DNA of 64,000 nt from Nodularia sp. LEGE 06071 (lineage in GTDB: Bacteria; Cyanobacteriota; Cyanobacteriia; Cyanobacteriales; Nostocaceae): assembly GCF_015207755.1 (NCBI RefSeq), contig NZ_JADEWH010000006.1, positions 1 through 64,000 of the forward strand, read 5' to 3'. The position numbers and the translations under genes were made by a program. The notes beneath the pieces were generated by a model. That model did not search any database and was not told the origin of the DNA. It saw only the letters and a list, made by a program, of their open reading frames with translations. Numbering within the stretch: the stretch's first letter is position 1; every line of letters starts with the position of its first letter. Positions 27,084 through 35,316 of the stretch are shown one piece after another.

Positions 27084-27521
27084 ATGAATCTGCTTGAGCA
27101 GGGTCGCAAGATGGCGATGGCTTTCATCTTAGTTTTAGTGTTAACAATAACTACCGCTTGTGGCGGTGGTACTGTCACAGAAGTTGACCGCACTGCTACC
27201 CCACCAATTGGCCGTGATGTAACTTATGCACAGTTAGAGCGAGGTAACACTCCATCTGGACAAAATTTTGGTGACTGGGTTGTCAAAACATCGAGCGGTT
27301 TAATTAACGATGCTTATGTCCGCGATAACAATAAGTTAGGTGTGGTAATTTCTCCTCAAGTTAGACCTAACGAAGTGCGACCTCTAGCAAAATCCTTAGT
27401 GGAAGGTTTTCAGAAAAACTTTCCAGAGCAAAACTTAACTGTTTTAGTATATAGCCCTGACAAAAAGTTAATTTTGACTACTGAGTATGACAGGGCGACT
27501 AATCAAATTCAGTATAGCTAA
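27084..27521 (+). CDS. Putative lipoprotein, 145 residues
   Basis: The N-terminus is a lipoprotein signal: a basic start, the hydrophobic core MAMAFILVLVLTITTAC, and a lipobox ending T-T-A-C with the acylated cysteine at about residue 26, followed by GGG. The mature part (about 120 residues) is a mixed alpha/beta sequence with RDNNKLGVVISPQVRPNEV and LVEGFQKNFPEQNLTVLVYS, and has no catalytic motif I can name. GAGG lies about nine bases before the ATG. It precedes the 167-residue gene by 49 bases and is probably cotranscribed with it. Confidence 0.8.
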   Translation: MNLLEQGRKMAMAFILVLVLTITTACGGGTVTEVDRTATPPIGRDVTYAQLERGNTPSGQNFGDWVVKTSSGLINDAYVRDNNKLGVVISPQVRPNEVRPLAKSLVEGFQKNFPEQNLTVLVYSPDKKLILTTEYDRATNQIQYS

Positions 27522-27570
27522 TTTGATTCAGACTCAATCATTCAGGTGATCAAAAAAAGGAGTAAGTAAC

Positions 27571-28074
27571 GTGACAAGTAGCGAAGAGTACAGAAAACAA
27601 ATCATGAAAGATTTGTCTAGTGGCAATGTAGAATCTCTTGATGATGCTTCCTATGACAACTTCGATGATTTTGCCCAACGGACAACACCTGATCAACGTC
27701 GTCAGTTATTTGGCAAATCTGCAAGTCCTGAACGGATACCTTCTAGCCAAATGGAGCCAGAATTACAAAAAGCGATCGCACAAATCAAACCCAATGAGCG
27801 GGATGATGTCGCTAAGGGCTTTTTCAAAGAATTGAAATCTAGAGGTTTAGACGAAAAACACTTAGAAAAACAATTAGGTCTTTCTACTCACAACCCTAAC
27901 CGCATGAGCGCTGATGATGTGAGCAAACTTGCATCTTTCGCTTATCACAACCACCCGGATATTTTCCGTGACGTGTTAGCTGAACAACCGGCAATTATGA
28001 AGTTTCTCAGCAATCCCATTGTCGCCGGGCTGATTGGAGTTGCAGCAGCGAAGTGGTTCGGTAGTCGCAAGTAA
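27571..28074 (+). CDS. Hypothetical protein with C-terminal hydrophobic segment
   Basis: I do not recognise the family. The 167-residue product starts at GTG 27571, seven bases after AGGAG. The first 130 residues are hydrophilic and helical (EEYRKQIMKDLSSGNVESLD; FAQRTTPDQRRQLFGKSASP). A segment of weak hydrophobicity near the end (FLSNPIVAGLIGVAAAKWFG) could anchor it to the membrane or be a glycine-rich oligomerisation helix. The last gene of a likely two-gene unit with the lipoprotein, it ends at the hairpin at 28121. Confidence 0.7.
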   Translation: MTSSEEYRKQIMKDLSSGNVESLDDASYDNFDDFAQRTTPDQRRQLFGKSASPERIPSSQMEPELQKAIAQIKPNERDDVAKGFFKELKSRGLDEKHLEKQLGLSTHNPNRMSADDVSKLASFAYHNHPDIFRDVLAEQPAIMKFLSNPIVAGLIGVAAAKWFGSRK

Positions 28075-28120
28075 AGATCCTGAGAAACTAGAAAAATATC
28101 TTCCACAAGTCTCTAAAAAA

Positions 28121-28147
28121 AGTAGGGTTGGTAATACCAATCCTACT
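28121..28147 (+). terminator. Hairpin terminator
   Basis: AGTAGGGTTGGT and ACCAATCCTACT form a 12-bp stem (one G-T pair) with loop AAT. An A7 run lies before it and a T-rich stretch after it. It closes the 167-residue gene's unit. Confidence 0.75.
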
Positions 28148-28472
28148 TGACTTGTTTTGACCATGAAACCAAGCTCAAAAATAAGAATTTCCCTAGTTGT
28201 CTAGTATTTAAATAGTTTGAATAAAGTAATTTTTAACAATAAAATTCGCCAAATTGATTAGTTTTTAGCAACCTTATTCAGTTATTATACTAAATATGAT
28301 TGCGTATAAGTAGATATAAGGAGATATTTTCAAAGTCGCAATTAGTCAAAAATCATGTAAATCATCGTAATTTAGATACCCCTGGCGAAAGCTCTTTGCC
28401 TATTGAGGGGAAATCTTCACTTTAATTGTGCCTACCTACTTAATAAAACTTTACTCGATATCAGAGGTGACA

Positions 28473-29177
28473 ATGACTCAACTTTGTATTAAAAACAGCT
28501 TGTTCAAATTGGTATCAGCAACCGTCCTCGGTTTTGCTACTATTCAAGCTGCAACCCCAGTCCAAGCAACCACACTATCAGGTTTAATAACCTCTGGTGC
28601 TGACATAACTGGTATGGAAGTGACAGTCAACTTTTTCGATGGAGGCTCAGAGACACAAATCTGGTCAGCTATAGATAAAGAATCAGGTGGAGTTACTGGT
28701 AGTGACTGGACTCTGTTTCAATCAGGTGATAGCTTTGATCAACCTTGGACTTTCAACGCCGCCCAGTCCATTAGTTCCTTGATTATTAATGCTATTCCTG
28801 GTAATGCCGCTTTTGATACGAGTAATAGTCCTAGTAAATCAGGTTCAGAAGCAGGTCAATCTTTCTTCGTCCAATCAGGAACAGCCCCCACTTCATTCGA
28901 CTACTTGGTTCCCATTGACATTTCCACAGGAGACCTATTTGGGACATTAATATTAGACTGGTCTGAAGGGTTTGTAGGTGAACTATCATACTTAGCTGAT
29001 CTTGATAGCGGCACTACTGACGACCCAGTTCAACCTCTAGAGCAAATTCAAACTCTAAACCCAGGTCAAACTATATCTGTTCCTGAAGCAAATTCCATCT
29101 TCGGTCTGTTAGCGGTTGGTGCTTTCGGTGCTGGTTCATTGCTCAAACGTAAAGATGCACAAAAAACTCAGTTTTAA
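28473..29177 (+). CDS. PEP-CTERM-like exported protein, copy 1
   Basis: An exported protein of about 234 residues. The signal peptide NSLFKLVSATVLGFATIQAA ends in TPVQA before TTLSG. The C-terminus VPEANSIFGLLAVGAFGAGS plus LLKRK is a PEP-CTERM-like sorting signal: PE motif, hydrophobic helix, basic tail. Such proteins are processed by an exosortase and go to the cell surface or matrix; no exosortase is in this window. The middle is a beta-rich domain (MEVTVNFFDGGSETQIWSAI). The frame is open to a GTG at 28428, but ATG 28473 follows GAGG TGACA exactly as in the paralogue and is preferred. Confidence 0.85.
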   Translation: MTQLCIKNSLFKLVSATVLGFATIQAATPVQATTLSGLITSGADITGMEVTVNFFDGGSETQIWSAIDKESGGVTGSDWTLFQSGDSFDQPWTFNAAQSISSLIINAIPGNAAFDTSNSPSKSGSEAGQSFFVQSGTAPTSFDYLVPIDISTGDLFGTLILDWSEGFVGELSYLADLDSGTTDDPVQPLEQIQTLNPGQTISVPEANSIFGLLAVGAFGAGSLLKRKDAQKTQF

Positions 29178-29202
29178 TCGCAAGTAAATAATTCTTCAAA
29201 AA

Positions 29203-29233
29203 GTAGGCTAGCCAATGTCCAGCCTACCTTTTT
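29203..29233 (+). terminator. Terminator after PEP-CTERM copy 1
   Basis: GTAGGCT (29203-29209) pairs with AGCCTAC (29221-29227), then CTTTTTT-like run; A-run on the left makes it two-way. Identical in design to the one at 30448. Confidence 0.85.
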
Positions 29234-29249
29234 ACTGAGCCAAAACAGA

Positions 29250-29358
29250 TTAAATTTTAGCCAATTCTGGTGCAGGACGCTTACTGTTACGAATATATGA
29301 CACAGCTTCAGCGTAATCTGGAGCGTTAAATACAACCGAACTAGCAACAATCGCATGA
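29250..29358 (-). pseudogene. rpe 3'-end remnant
   Basis: On the minus strand it reads [20 protein letters not shown] then [15 protein letters not shown] and a stop. It aligns with the last 36 residues of the intact rpe ([20 protein letters not shown]...). The rest of the gene is missing. It is a by-product of the tandem duplication, not an expressed gene. Confidence 0.9.
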
Positions 29359-29581
29359 CTTTTGACTTTTGCTATATATATGGCTCCTAAAGCCTAATTT
29401 ATTCTATTTTTAAGTAAAAACTTTAATTTTGCTTGCTTAATTCATCTGAAGATTCGCCAAGCTGATTGCTTTTTAGCACATCTGTACAGTAAATTGACTG
29501 TAAGTAGGATGCAGATAAGTGGATAGAGTGAATCAAGTAATTTAAGATTCTATATACTCACTAGATAGTTATTAAATCTGA

Positions 29582-29621
29582 GATACCCCTGCTGGAAACT
29601 CTTTGTCTATTCAGGGGTATC
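29582..29621 (+). promoter_or_regulatory. Hairpin in the leader of PEP-CTERM copy 2
   Basis: GATACCCCTG and CAGGGGTATC form a 10-bp stem around a 20-base loop, about 57 bases before the ATG. Copy 1 has the same element with a shorter stem (CCCCT/AGGGG, about 28380-28410). It could act as an attenuator or terminate upstream transcription. Confidence 0.45.
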
Positions 29622-29677
29622 TTTCGTTTAATTGCGCCTACCCAATGATCAAATTTTACTAGATATCAGAGGTGACA

Positions 29678-30421
29678 ATGACTCAACTTTGTATTAAAAA
29701 CAGCTTGTTCAAATTGGCATCAGCAACCGTCCTCGGTGTTGCTACCATTCAAGCTGCAACCCCAGTCCAAGCACAAACAGTCATATCAGGTTTCCAAACC
29801 TTTGGTTCTCAGATGGCTGGTATGGAAGTGAAAGTCGACTTTTTTGGTGGAGGCTCCGAGACACAAATCTGGTCAGCTATAGATGCTAATTCAGGTGGAG
29901 TTACTGGTGGTGGCTGGAGTCTGTTTCAATCAGGTGATAGCTTTGGTCAACCCTGGACTTTAAACGCCACCCAGTCCATTGCTTCCTTGATGATTAATGC
30001 TATTCCTGGTAATGCCGTTTTTGATATTGGTACTTCTCCGAGTACACCAGGTTCAGCTGGAGGTCGATCTTTTAGTGTCCAATCGGGAACAGCCCCCACT
30101 TCATTCAACTACTCTCTTCCCATTGACATTTCCACAGGAGACTTATTTGGCGCTTTAAAATTAGATTGGTCTACAGGGTTTTTAGGTGAATTAAGATACC
30201 TAGCTGATACTGATAGCGGCACTGCTGACAACCCAGTTCAACTTCCAGAGCCAGTTCCACCTGTAGACCCAGTTCCACCTGTAGACCCAGTTCCACCTGT
30301 AGACCCAGTTCCACCTACATCTATTCCTGAAGGAAATTCCATCTTCGGTCTGTTAGCGGTTGGTGCTTTCGGTGCTGGTTCATTGCTGAAGCGTAAACAG
30401 GCACAACAGACTCAGTTTTAA
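29678..30421 (+). CDS. PEP-CTERM-like exported protein, copy 2
   Basis: A paralogue of the gene at 28473, 247 residues. The signal peptide, beta-rich domain (MEVKVDFFGGGSETQIWSAI) and C-terminal sorting signal (IPEGNSIFGLLAVGAFGAGS + LLKRK) are kept almost unchanged. It differs by a proline-rich spacer made of repeated VPPVDP units (encoded by about 15-base direct repeats near 30250-30315) just before the sorting signal, where copy 1 has EQIQTLNPGQT. The repeat number could vary by slippage and would lengthen a stalk between the surface domain and the membrane. ATG 29678 has GAGG TGACA before it; the GTG six bases earlier is not needed. Confidence 0.87.
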   Translation: MTQLCIKNSLFKLASATVLGVATIQAATPVQAQTVISGFQTFGSQMAGMEVKVDFFGGGSETQIWSAIDANSGGVTGGGWSLFQSGDSFGQPWTLNATQSIASLMINAIPGNAVFDIGTSPSTPGSAGGRSFSVQSGTAPTSFNYSLPIDISTGDLFGALKLDWSTGFLGELRYLADTDSGTADNPVQLPEPVPPVDPVPPVDPVPPVDPVPPTSIPEGNSIFGLLAVGAFGAGSLLKRKQAQQTQF

Positions 30422-30447
30422 TCGCAAGTAAATAATTCTTAAAAAAA

Positions 30448-30478
30448 GTAGGCTAGCCAATGTCCAGCCTACCTTTTT
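30448..30478. terminator. Two-way terminator between PEP-CTERM copy 2 and rpe
   Basis: GTAGGCT (30448-30454) pairs with AGCCTAC (30466-30472), flanked by A7 on the left and CTTTTT on the right. It serves both convergent genes. Confidence 0.85.
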
Positions 30479-30495
30479 GTTTATCCAAAACCGAT

Positions 30496-31203
30496 TTAAA
30501 CCTTGGCAAATTCTTGTGCAGGACGCTTACTGTTACGAATAGATGACACAGCTTCAGCGTAATCAGGAGCCTTAAATACAGCCGAACCAGCAACAATGGC
30601 ATTAGCGCCAGCTTCCAAAACCTGCCAAGTATTATTAGCCTTGAGTCCCCCATCCACTTCAATCCAGGGGTCTAAACCACGCTCATCACACATTTGGCGC
30701 AATTGACGGATTTTGGGCAATACACCGGGGATAAAGCTTTGACCGCCAAAACCGGGGTTAACGCTCATAATTAGGATTAAATCGCACAATTCTAAAACGT
30801 GTTCAATTAGGACTAAAGGCGTACCAGGGTTAAGGACAACGCCAGCCTGCTTGCCTAATTCTTTGATTTGTCCCAATGTCCGGTGCAGGTGCGGCGAAGC
30901 ATTATGCTCGCAATGTACAGAGATAATATCCGCACCCGCCTTGGCAAAATCTTCTACATACTTCTCTGGTTCCACAATCATCAAGTGGACATCCAGTGGC
31001 TTGGTTGTCACTGGGCGAATCGCCTCCACAACCAGAGGACCTATTGTAATGTTAGGTACGAAACGACCGTCCATGACATCAACATGAATCCAATCAGCTC
31101 CGGCGGCATCTACAGCCCGAATTTCGTCGCCCAGACGACTAAAATCCGCTGATAAGATAGATGGAGAGATCACAATGGGCTTTTGAGATGGTTTTTGGGT
31201 CAT
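30496..31203 (-). CDS. rpe: Ribulose-phosphate 3-epimerase
   Basis: Interconverts ribulose-5-phosphate and xylulose-5-phosphate in the Calvin and pentose-phosphate cycles; cytoplasmic TIM barrel of 235 residues. Visible signatures are [16 protein letters not shown] (near residue 13), the catalytic Asp in [44 protein letters not shown] with the second catalytic Asp later in [12 protein letters not shown], and the phosphate-binding [11 protein letters not shown]. The length and all metal ligands (His, Asp) are present. Its 3' end was copied into the duplication at 29250-29358. Confidence 0.97.
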   Translation of the reverse strand: MTQKPSQKPIVISPSILSADFSRLGDEIRAVDAAGADWIHVDVMDGRFVPNITIGPLVVEAIRPVTTKPLDVHLMIVEPEKYVEDFAKAGADIISVHCEHNASPHLHRTLGQIKELGKQAGVVLNPGTPLVLIEHVLELCDLILIMSVNPGFGGQSFIPGVLPKIRQLRQMCDERGLDPWIEVDGGLKANNTWQVLEAGANAIVAGSAVFKAPDYAEAVSSIRNSKRPAQEFAKV

Positions 31204-31381
31204 GGTTAGTGGGTTTTAAAGCGTTCTCGTCTGTAGGCATTGTAACAAAATATTGAGCCAATTCTAATAATTTTGATCCCACCCTGTTCCGACTGCCAAA
31301 TAATTAATCCTCAACAGGGAAGCAAAAAAAATTATCTTGATAAACAATAATTAATAACAACTAATAACTAATTACTAAACA

Positions 31382-32986
31382 ATGGGCAAAAAACTCAGCT
31401 GGATAGTTTGGGGATTGAGTGCTTCTTGTTTAACTGCGCCTGTACTTGCTTCAGCGCTGCAAACTTTTCTAGGCACTAATGGCATTGACGCTCTCAGATT
31501 ACACCAACCTCCTTATAATTTACTTGGTCGCAAGATTGCCATTGGTCAGGTGGAAATTGGTCGTCCGGGAATGTTTGGCTGGGATAAGGCTGTATCTCAA
31601 AATCCGGCTATATCATTAGCAGCAGTGTTTTTACGCGATGGACCAGCTAAATCCAATACTGGTGTTGACTCCCACGCCTACAATGTTGCTGGTGTGATGG
31701 TTAGTCAAGATAAAGCTCTCCCAGGAGTAGCCCCAAAGGCGCGATTGTATTCGTCTGCGGTGGGTTCTACCAGAAACATGGGTCAGCCAGAAGAGTGCTT
31801 AACGGCACAACACATAGCCTTACAAAATGGTCGTGATGTCCGCGCGATTAACTTTAGCTTTGGTGAGCCGCTAAGTCGTGATCCGCGTCCGAATCCAGTT
31901 TTAGATGGTAATGCTTTACTAACTTTATGTCTGGACTGGTCTAGTCGCGTTCATGATGTTTTGTATGCGATCGCGGGTAACCAAGGCAAAGGAGGGATTC
32001 CCATTCCTACAGATAATTTTAACGGACTCAACGTTGCTTTTTCATCCCGCCGAGGAGATATTTTTAATAAAGTTGACGTTTCTAATCTAGCGGCTACGAA
32101 GAAAGGAGCTACGGCTCGGTTAGCTGGTAAGGAGTTTAATATTGATGGTCGTCCTTCTATCGCTTTGGTAGCACCAGGAAGTAATATTCCCATGCTGAAT
32201 CCAGATGGTAAGTTGAATAAGGTCACAGGTACAAGTTTTGCGGCTCCTCAAGTTACCGCCACTGTGGCTTTGTTACAAGAATTTGGTGACCGACAGCTAC
32301 AGGAACGACAACGCAATTGGAGTATTGATGCTCGCCGTCATCAAGTGATGAAGGCTGTATTGTTGAATTCAGCAGAGAAGCTGAAAGATAGTGGTGATGG
32401 CTTGCGCCTGGGTATGTCTCGGACGCTCATTGATAAACAAAATCAAGATTGGCTGGAATCGGATGCTTATCAAAATCCCCAAATTCCCTTGGATGCTCAA
32501 ATGGGAACAGGTCATTTAAATAGTTTTCGGGCTTATCAGCAATTTAGCGCTGGTCAATGGCCAGCATCAAGCACAGTTCCGGCTGTTGGTTGGGATTATA
32601 GCCAGGTGGATGTGGGATCTACTGTAGATTATGCCTTAGCCAAACCTTTAAAAAAAGACAGTTTTGTGAGTATTACTCTGAGTTGGAATCGGTTGGTAGA
32701 GCTAAATGATACCAATAAAAACGAGCAATATGACTTGGGTGAAACTTTTAGCGATCGCGGATTGAATAACCTTGACCTATACTTAGTCAAAGCAGATGCT
32801 CAAGATGCCGATGCTGGTGTTGTTTGCTCCTCAGTCAGTGGAATTGATAGTGTAGAACATATATTCTGCCCCGTTTCTGCTGATGGCAATTATAAAATCC
32901 GTGTCCAGTTTCGCCAACAGGTCAACGAAGCCACTCAACCCTATGGTTTAGCTTGGTGGAGTGTTGCCAAATCTGCCTCCAATTAA
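31382..32986 (+). CDS. S8-family (subtilisin-like) serine peptidase, Glu at the Asp position
   Basis: A 534-residue secreted or periplasmic subtilase. The N-terminus has a signal peptide (LSWIVWGLSASCLTAPVLASA). The serine is S285 (GTSFAAPQ), the His H98 (DSHAYNVAGV), and the oxyanion Asn N200 (IAGNQG). The strand that normally ends in D-x-G reads KIAIGQVEIGRPG with E58 in place of Asp. The C-terminal part (about 390-530) is beta-rich with a calcium-binding-like acidic stretch NDTNKNEQYDLGE. Whether it is active with Glu is unclear. No propeptide or partner gene is obvious. It stands alone. Confidence 0.85.
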   Translation: MGKKLSWIVWGLSASCLTAPVLASALQTFLGTNGIDALRLHQPPYNLLGRKIAIGQVEIGRPGMFGWDKAVSQNPAISLAAVFLRDGPAKSNTGVDSHAYNVAGVMVSQDKALPGVAPKARLYSSAVGSTRNMGQPEECLTAQHIALQNGRDVRAINFSFGEPLSRDPRPNPVLDGNALLTLCLDWSSRVHDVLYAIAGNQGKGGIPIPTDNFNGLNVAFSSRRGDIFNKVDVSNLAATKKGATARLAGKEFNIDGRPSIALVAPGSNIPMLNPDGKLNKVTGTSFAAPQVTATVALLQEFGDRQLQERQRNWSIDARRHQVMKAVLLNSAEKLKDSGDGLRLGMSRTLIDKQNQDWLESDAYQNPQIPLDAQMGTGHLNSFRAYQQFSAGQWPASSTVPAVGWDYSQVDVGSTVDYALAKPLKKDSFVSITLSWNRLVELNDTNKNEQYDLGETFSDRGLNNLDLYLVKADAQDADAGVVCSSVSGIDSVEHIFCPVSADGNYKIRVQFRQQVNEATQPYGLAWWSVAKSASN

Positions 32987-33594
32987 AAGGGGCGCAATTT
33001 CAGTTTTCTCAGGTGCGTTATGGAGATCAGTTCTAACGCACCCAAAATCAAGAATGCTGGGTTGTGCGTGACAACACACGCTACTGGCTACTGGGTAAGA
33101 TTTGGAGTGATGACTAGAGGGTAGCTCTGACACCAGGAGAGTGCAGTTTTAATGGCTACTAAGCACAGTGCATTATTTATAACTCAGCTTGGTTAATAAA
33201 CTGTCACGAAGAAAATGTTCGATTTTATTCTAGAAGAGCTACTATTGATATAGTGCAAGGAGTGCTACCACTTCACACAATGTTTGTTACAAGTAATTCT
33301 GGCAATGCTTCTCTTAAAGTGGTATTACAGTTTTCAAATGTGGCATCAAACAAGTGAAATGGTATATACTTTTACAAAAAAGTACTTGAGTAAGCAAAAT
33401 TCTCAAGTGCTTTTTTGTGTATAAAAAAATAAATACAAATATTAGTTGTTGTTTGCAGTTTAGCTTTGGTATCCAGTGTTTCAACGCAAACCAAGGATTG
33501 CGAAAAACTAACTGATTTGAGGTAAAGTTGAGCCGATAGGTCAAATATCATGCAAACTTCAGCGAACTAGTATATTTAAACCAATTTAAAAAGC
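32987..33594. other. 608-base spacer with an orphan terminator
   Basis: Between the subtilase and tmk I see no protein gene. A TGCGTTA...TAACGCA inverted pair lies near 33015-33042. A strong terminator at 33381-33416 has no ORF in front of it, so an RNA could be made from about 33180 to 33416. Confidence 0.5.
33381..33416 (+). terminator. Orphan terminator, possible sRNA end
   Basis: AGTACTTGAG (33381-33390) pairs with CTCAAGTGCT (33402-33411, one mismatch-like G-T), followed by T6. It is about 400 bases after the subtilase stop, which is far for that gene. Confidence 0.6.
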
Positions 33595-34218
33595 ATGGGT
33601 GGCAAATTAATTGTATTTGAAGGGGTGGAAGGCTGCGGCAAAACTAGCCAAATGCAGCTGTGTTGTCAATGGCTGCAAAATTTAGGGATCTCCGTGGTTG
33701 TGACTCGTGAACCAGGGGGAACAGAGTTAGGCTTACATCTGCGCCGCCTTTTACTGGAGAAGGTGGAAAATAAACCAATTGCTGAGGTGACAGAATTATT
33801 ATTGTATGCGGCTGACCGATCGCAACACGTAGAACAAGAACTCAAACCGAATTTAGCAGAAGGAAAATATATATTGTGCGATCGCTATACTGATTCTACC
33901 ACTGCCTACCAAGGTTATGGTCGGGGTTTGAACATGACCTTAATCGAACAACTCAATTATATGGCCACGGGTGGGTTAGAAAGCGACTTGACTATTTGGC
34001 TAGATGTCGATGTGGAAGTGGGACTAGCCAGAAAACAAGGTGATAAGTTTGACCGTATTGAACAAGAAACAATGGAATTTCATCGGCGTGTTCAGCAAGG
34101 TTACGCAGAGTTAGCCGCATCTTATCCATCTCGGATTGTCCGAGTAGATGGTAATTTAACTCAAGAAGCAGTGCAACAAGTGATTCAGGAAATTTTGCGC
34201 CAAAGGTTGCAATTTTGA
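33595..34218 (+). CDS. tmk: Thymidylate kinase
   Basis: Phosphorylates dTMP to dTDP with ATP; cytoplasmic P-loop kinase of 207 residues. The P-loop is FEGVEGCGKTSQ (residues 8-19), the DRX motif is CDRYTDSTTAYQGYGRG (near residue 95), and REPGGTELG near residue 40 is the dTMP-binding signature. The lid region has ARKQGDKFDRIEQE. All family motifs are intact and the length is standard. The ATG lacks a strong ribosome binding site. The AAR2-like gene follows after a 220-base spacer containing a dispersed repeat, so cotranscription is possible but not shown. Confidence 0.97.
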   Translation: MGGKLIVFEGVEGCGKTSQMQLCCQWLQNLGISVVVTREPGGTELGLHLRRLLLEKVENKPIAEVTELLLYAADRSQHVEQELKPNLAEGKYILCDRYTDSTTAYQGYGRGLNMTLIEQLNYMATGGLESDLTIWLDVDVEVGLARKQGDKFDRIEQETMEFHRRVQQGYAELAASYPSRIVRVDGNLTQEAVQQVIQEILRQRLQF

Positions 34219-34289
34219 AATTTACAGCAGTTTACCAATGAGTAAGACAAATTCGGATAAAATTCTCCAGGAAGACAAGTAAAAACAAA

Positions 34290-34385
34290 TAAACTGTAGG
34301 GTGTGTTGTCGCGCAGCTCAACGCACCGTCAACAATTCAAGGTAAGCGGTAGTCCTACGGCATAACACACACTACGAATAATTTA
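34290..34385. repeat. Dispersed repeat of the TGTAGGGTGTGTT type
   Basis: CTGTAGGGTGTGTTGTCGCG ... CGGCATAACACACACTACGA: inverted GTGTGTT/AACACAC arms, the same kind as the elements near 591 and 52590. No coding content. Confidence 0.5.
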
Positions 34386-34441
34386 CATTCCTTCAGATAC
34401 ATTGAATTTTTCTCCCCGACTTACTTGCACAAAACAAGCAT

Positions 34442-35269
34442 ATGATCAATACAAAATTTTGTTGGATAATTCTGCGTGATCTGCCAAAAAAAAAGGCACA
34501 GATAGATACAGATGTTTATGAAATTGAAGGTAGTTTTCGAGGTTTTAAACAAGTTATATCTGGGCTTCATTATGTGGGCGTGAAAGTTGATCAAATCTAT
34601 CAAGGCTTTTGGTCTTATCTAGAACCAAACGAGGTTTTAGTGAAAGTCTTTAACCACACTTCCCAGCAATTTGAAGACGATGAACCAGAAACCACAGCAC
34701 ACTACCAAAAATTAGCATTAGGAGGGGCGATGGATCACGTTCTCATCCCTTATGAGCATGATTCTGGAGAAATCTGGGAGAAATTAACTAACCATATTCA
34801 TCCTCCTGTTTTTTCTCCAATTCTTAGAAATGCTGCGGTCAATATACCTGTTGACAATCCTAGTGATTTGCTCATGGAACAACGAAAATCCAGGTTTGAA
34901 CAAACCTTATTTAACCAGCATGGTGGTGATATAGAGGCTTTTCTGAGTGAGCTTCAATTTGCCTTTGTGAGATGGTATGCACATGAAGATATAGAAGCCT
35001 TAAATCGTTGGAATTATCTCCTACAAGCTGTTTACAATGCTAGCGAGTTTGGTATTGCCAAAGCACCTAAACTCTTCTCTAGCTTGATTGACATTTTGTT
35101 AGCGCAGTTCGACTGTTTCCCACAGGATATGTTTACACCAAACAGCTTTGTCACCGCTCAAGCTAATTACTTGGCTGAAGACATGATTGACTCAGATATT
35201 GATGGTATTGTCGAGAAAGGGCAGGATTTTGAGGCTTATTTACAGAAAAGAGGAGTTTTGTCTGACTGA
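34442..35269 (+). CDS. AAR2-like protein (homologue of a spliceosomal U5 snRNP assembly factor)
   Basis: A cytoplasmic protein of 275 residues that matches both halves of eukaryotic AAR2. The N-terminal beta domain reads WIILRDLPKKKAQIDTDVYE, then GSFRGFKQVISGLHYVGVKV, where AAR2 has a LPKGTEFGID...KFRGVKMIPPGIHFLHYSS pattern. The C-terminal helical domain reads FLSELQFAFVRWYAHEDIEA, LNRWNYLLQAVYNASEFGIA, then LFSSLIDILLAQFDCFPQDM and TPNSFVTAQANY, matching AAR2's ELQFSFVxFL...A-x-x-W-x-x-LL...LI-x-IL-x-QL...P-x-D-F...NFL. Spacing is also similar. In eukaryotes AAR2 binds Prp8 before U5 snRNP assembly. Bacteria have no spliceosome, so the role here is unknown. The homology is recalled, not searched. 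Confidence 0.8.
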   Translation: MINTKFCWIILRDLPKKKAQIDTDVYEIEGSFRGFKQVISGLHYVGVKVDQIYQGFWSYLEPNEVLVKVFNHTSQQFEDDEPETTAHYQKLALGGAMDHVLIPYEHDSGEIWEKLTNHIHPPVFSPILRNAAVNIPVDNPSDLLMEQRKSRFEQTLFNQHGGDIEAFLSELQFAFVRWYAHEDIEALNRWNYLLQAVYNASEFGIAKAPKLFSSLIDILLAQFDCFPQDMFTPNSFVTAQANYLAEDMIDSDIDGIVEKGQDFEAYLQKRGVLSD

Positions 35270-35316
35270 GGAATCTGAAAGTTCCTTACTTAAACGATCA
35301 ATTTCGGAAGATGTTT

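Larger units (their letters stand above)
28244..29358 (+). repeat. Tandem duplication copy 1 (PEP-CTERM gene plus rpe tail)
   Basis: The copy runs from ATTCGCCAA (28244) through the PEP-CTERM-like gene and its terminator into about 36 codons of the rpe 3' end, which stops abruptly near 29358. Copy 2 at 29452-30604 has the same order and continues into intact rpe. The sequences are diverged enough that the duplication is not recent. Confidence 0.85.
29452..30604 (+). repeat. Tandem duplication copy 2
   Basis: The second copy of the unit described at 28244. Its right part lies inside intact rpe, which shows that this is the original location and that copy 1 was inserted to its left or that the pair arose by unequal exchange ending inside rpe. 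Confidence 0.85.

Noticed and set aside
29174-29356. Minus-strand frame of 60 codons read as a separate gene
   Set aside because: Another frame of the same DNA encodes the recognisable tail of rpe, so this frame is a shadow of the rpe remnant.
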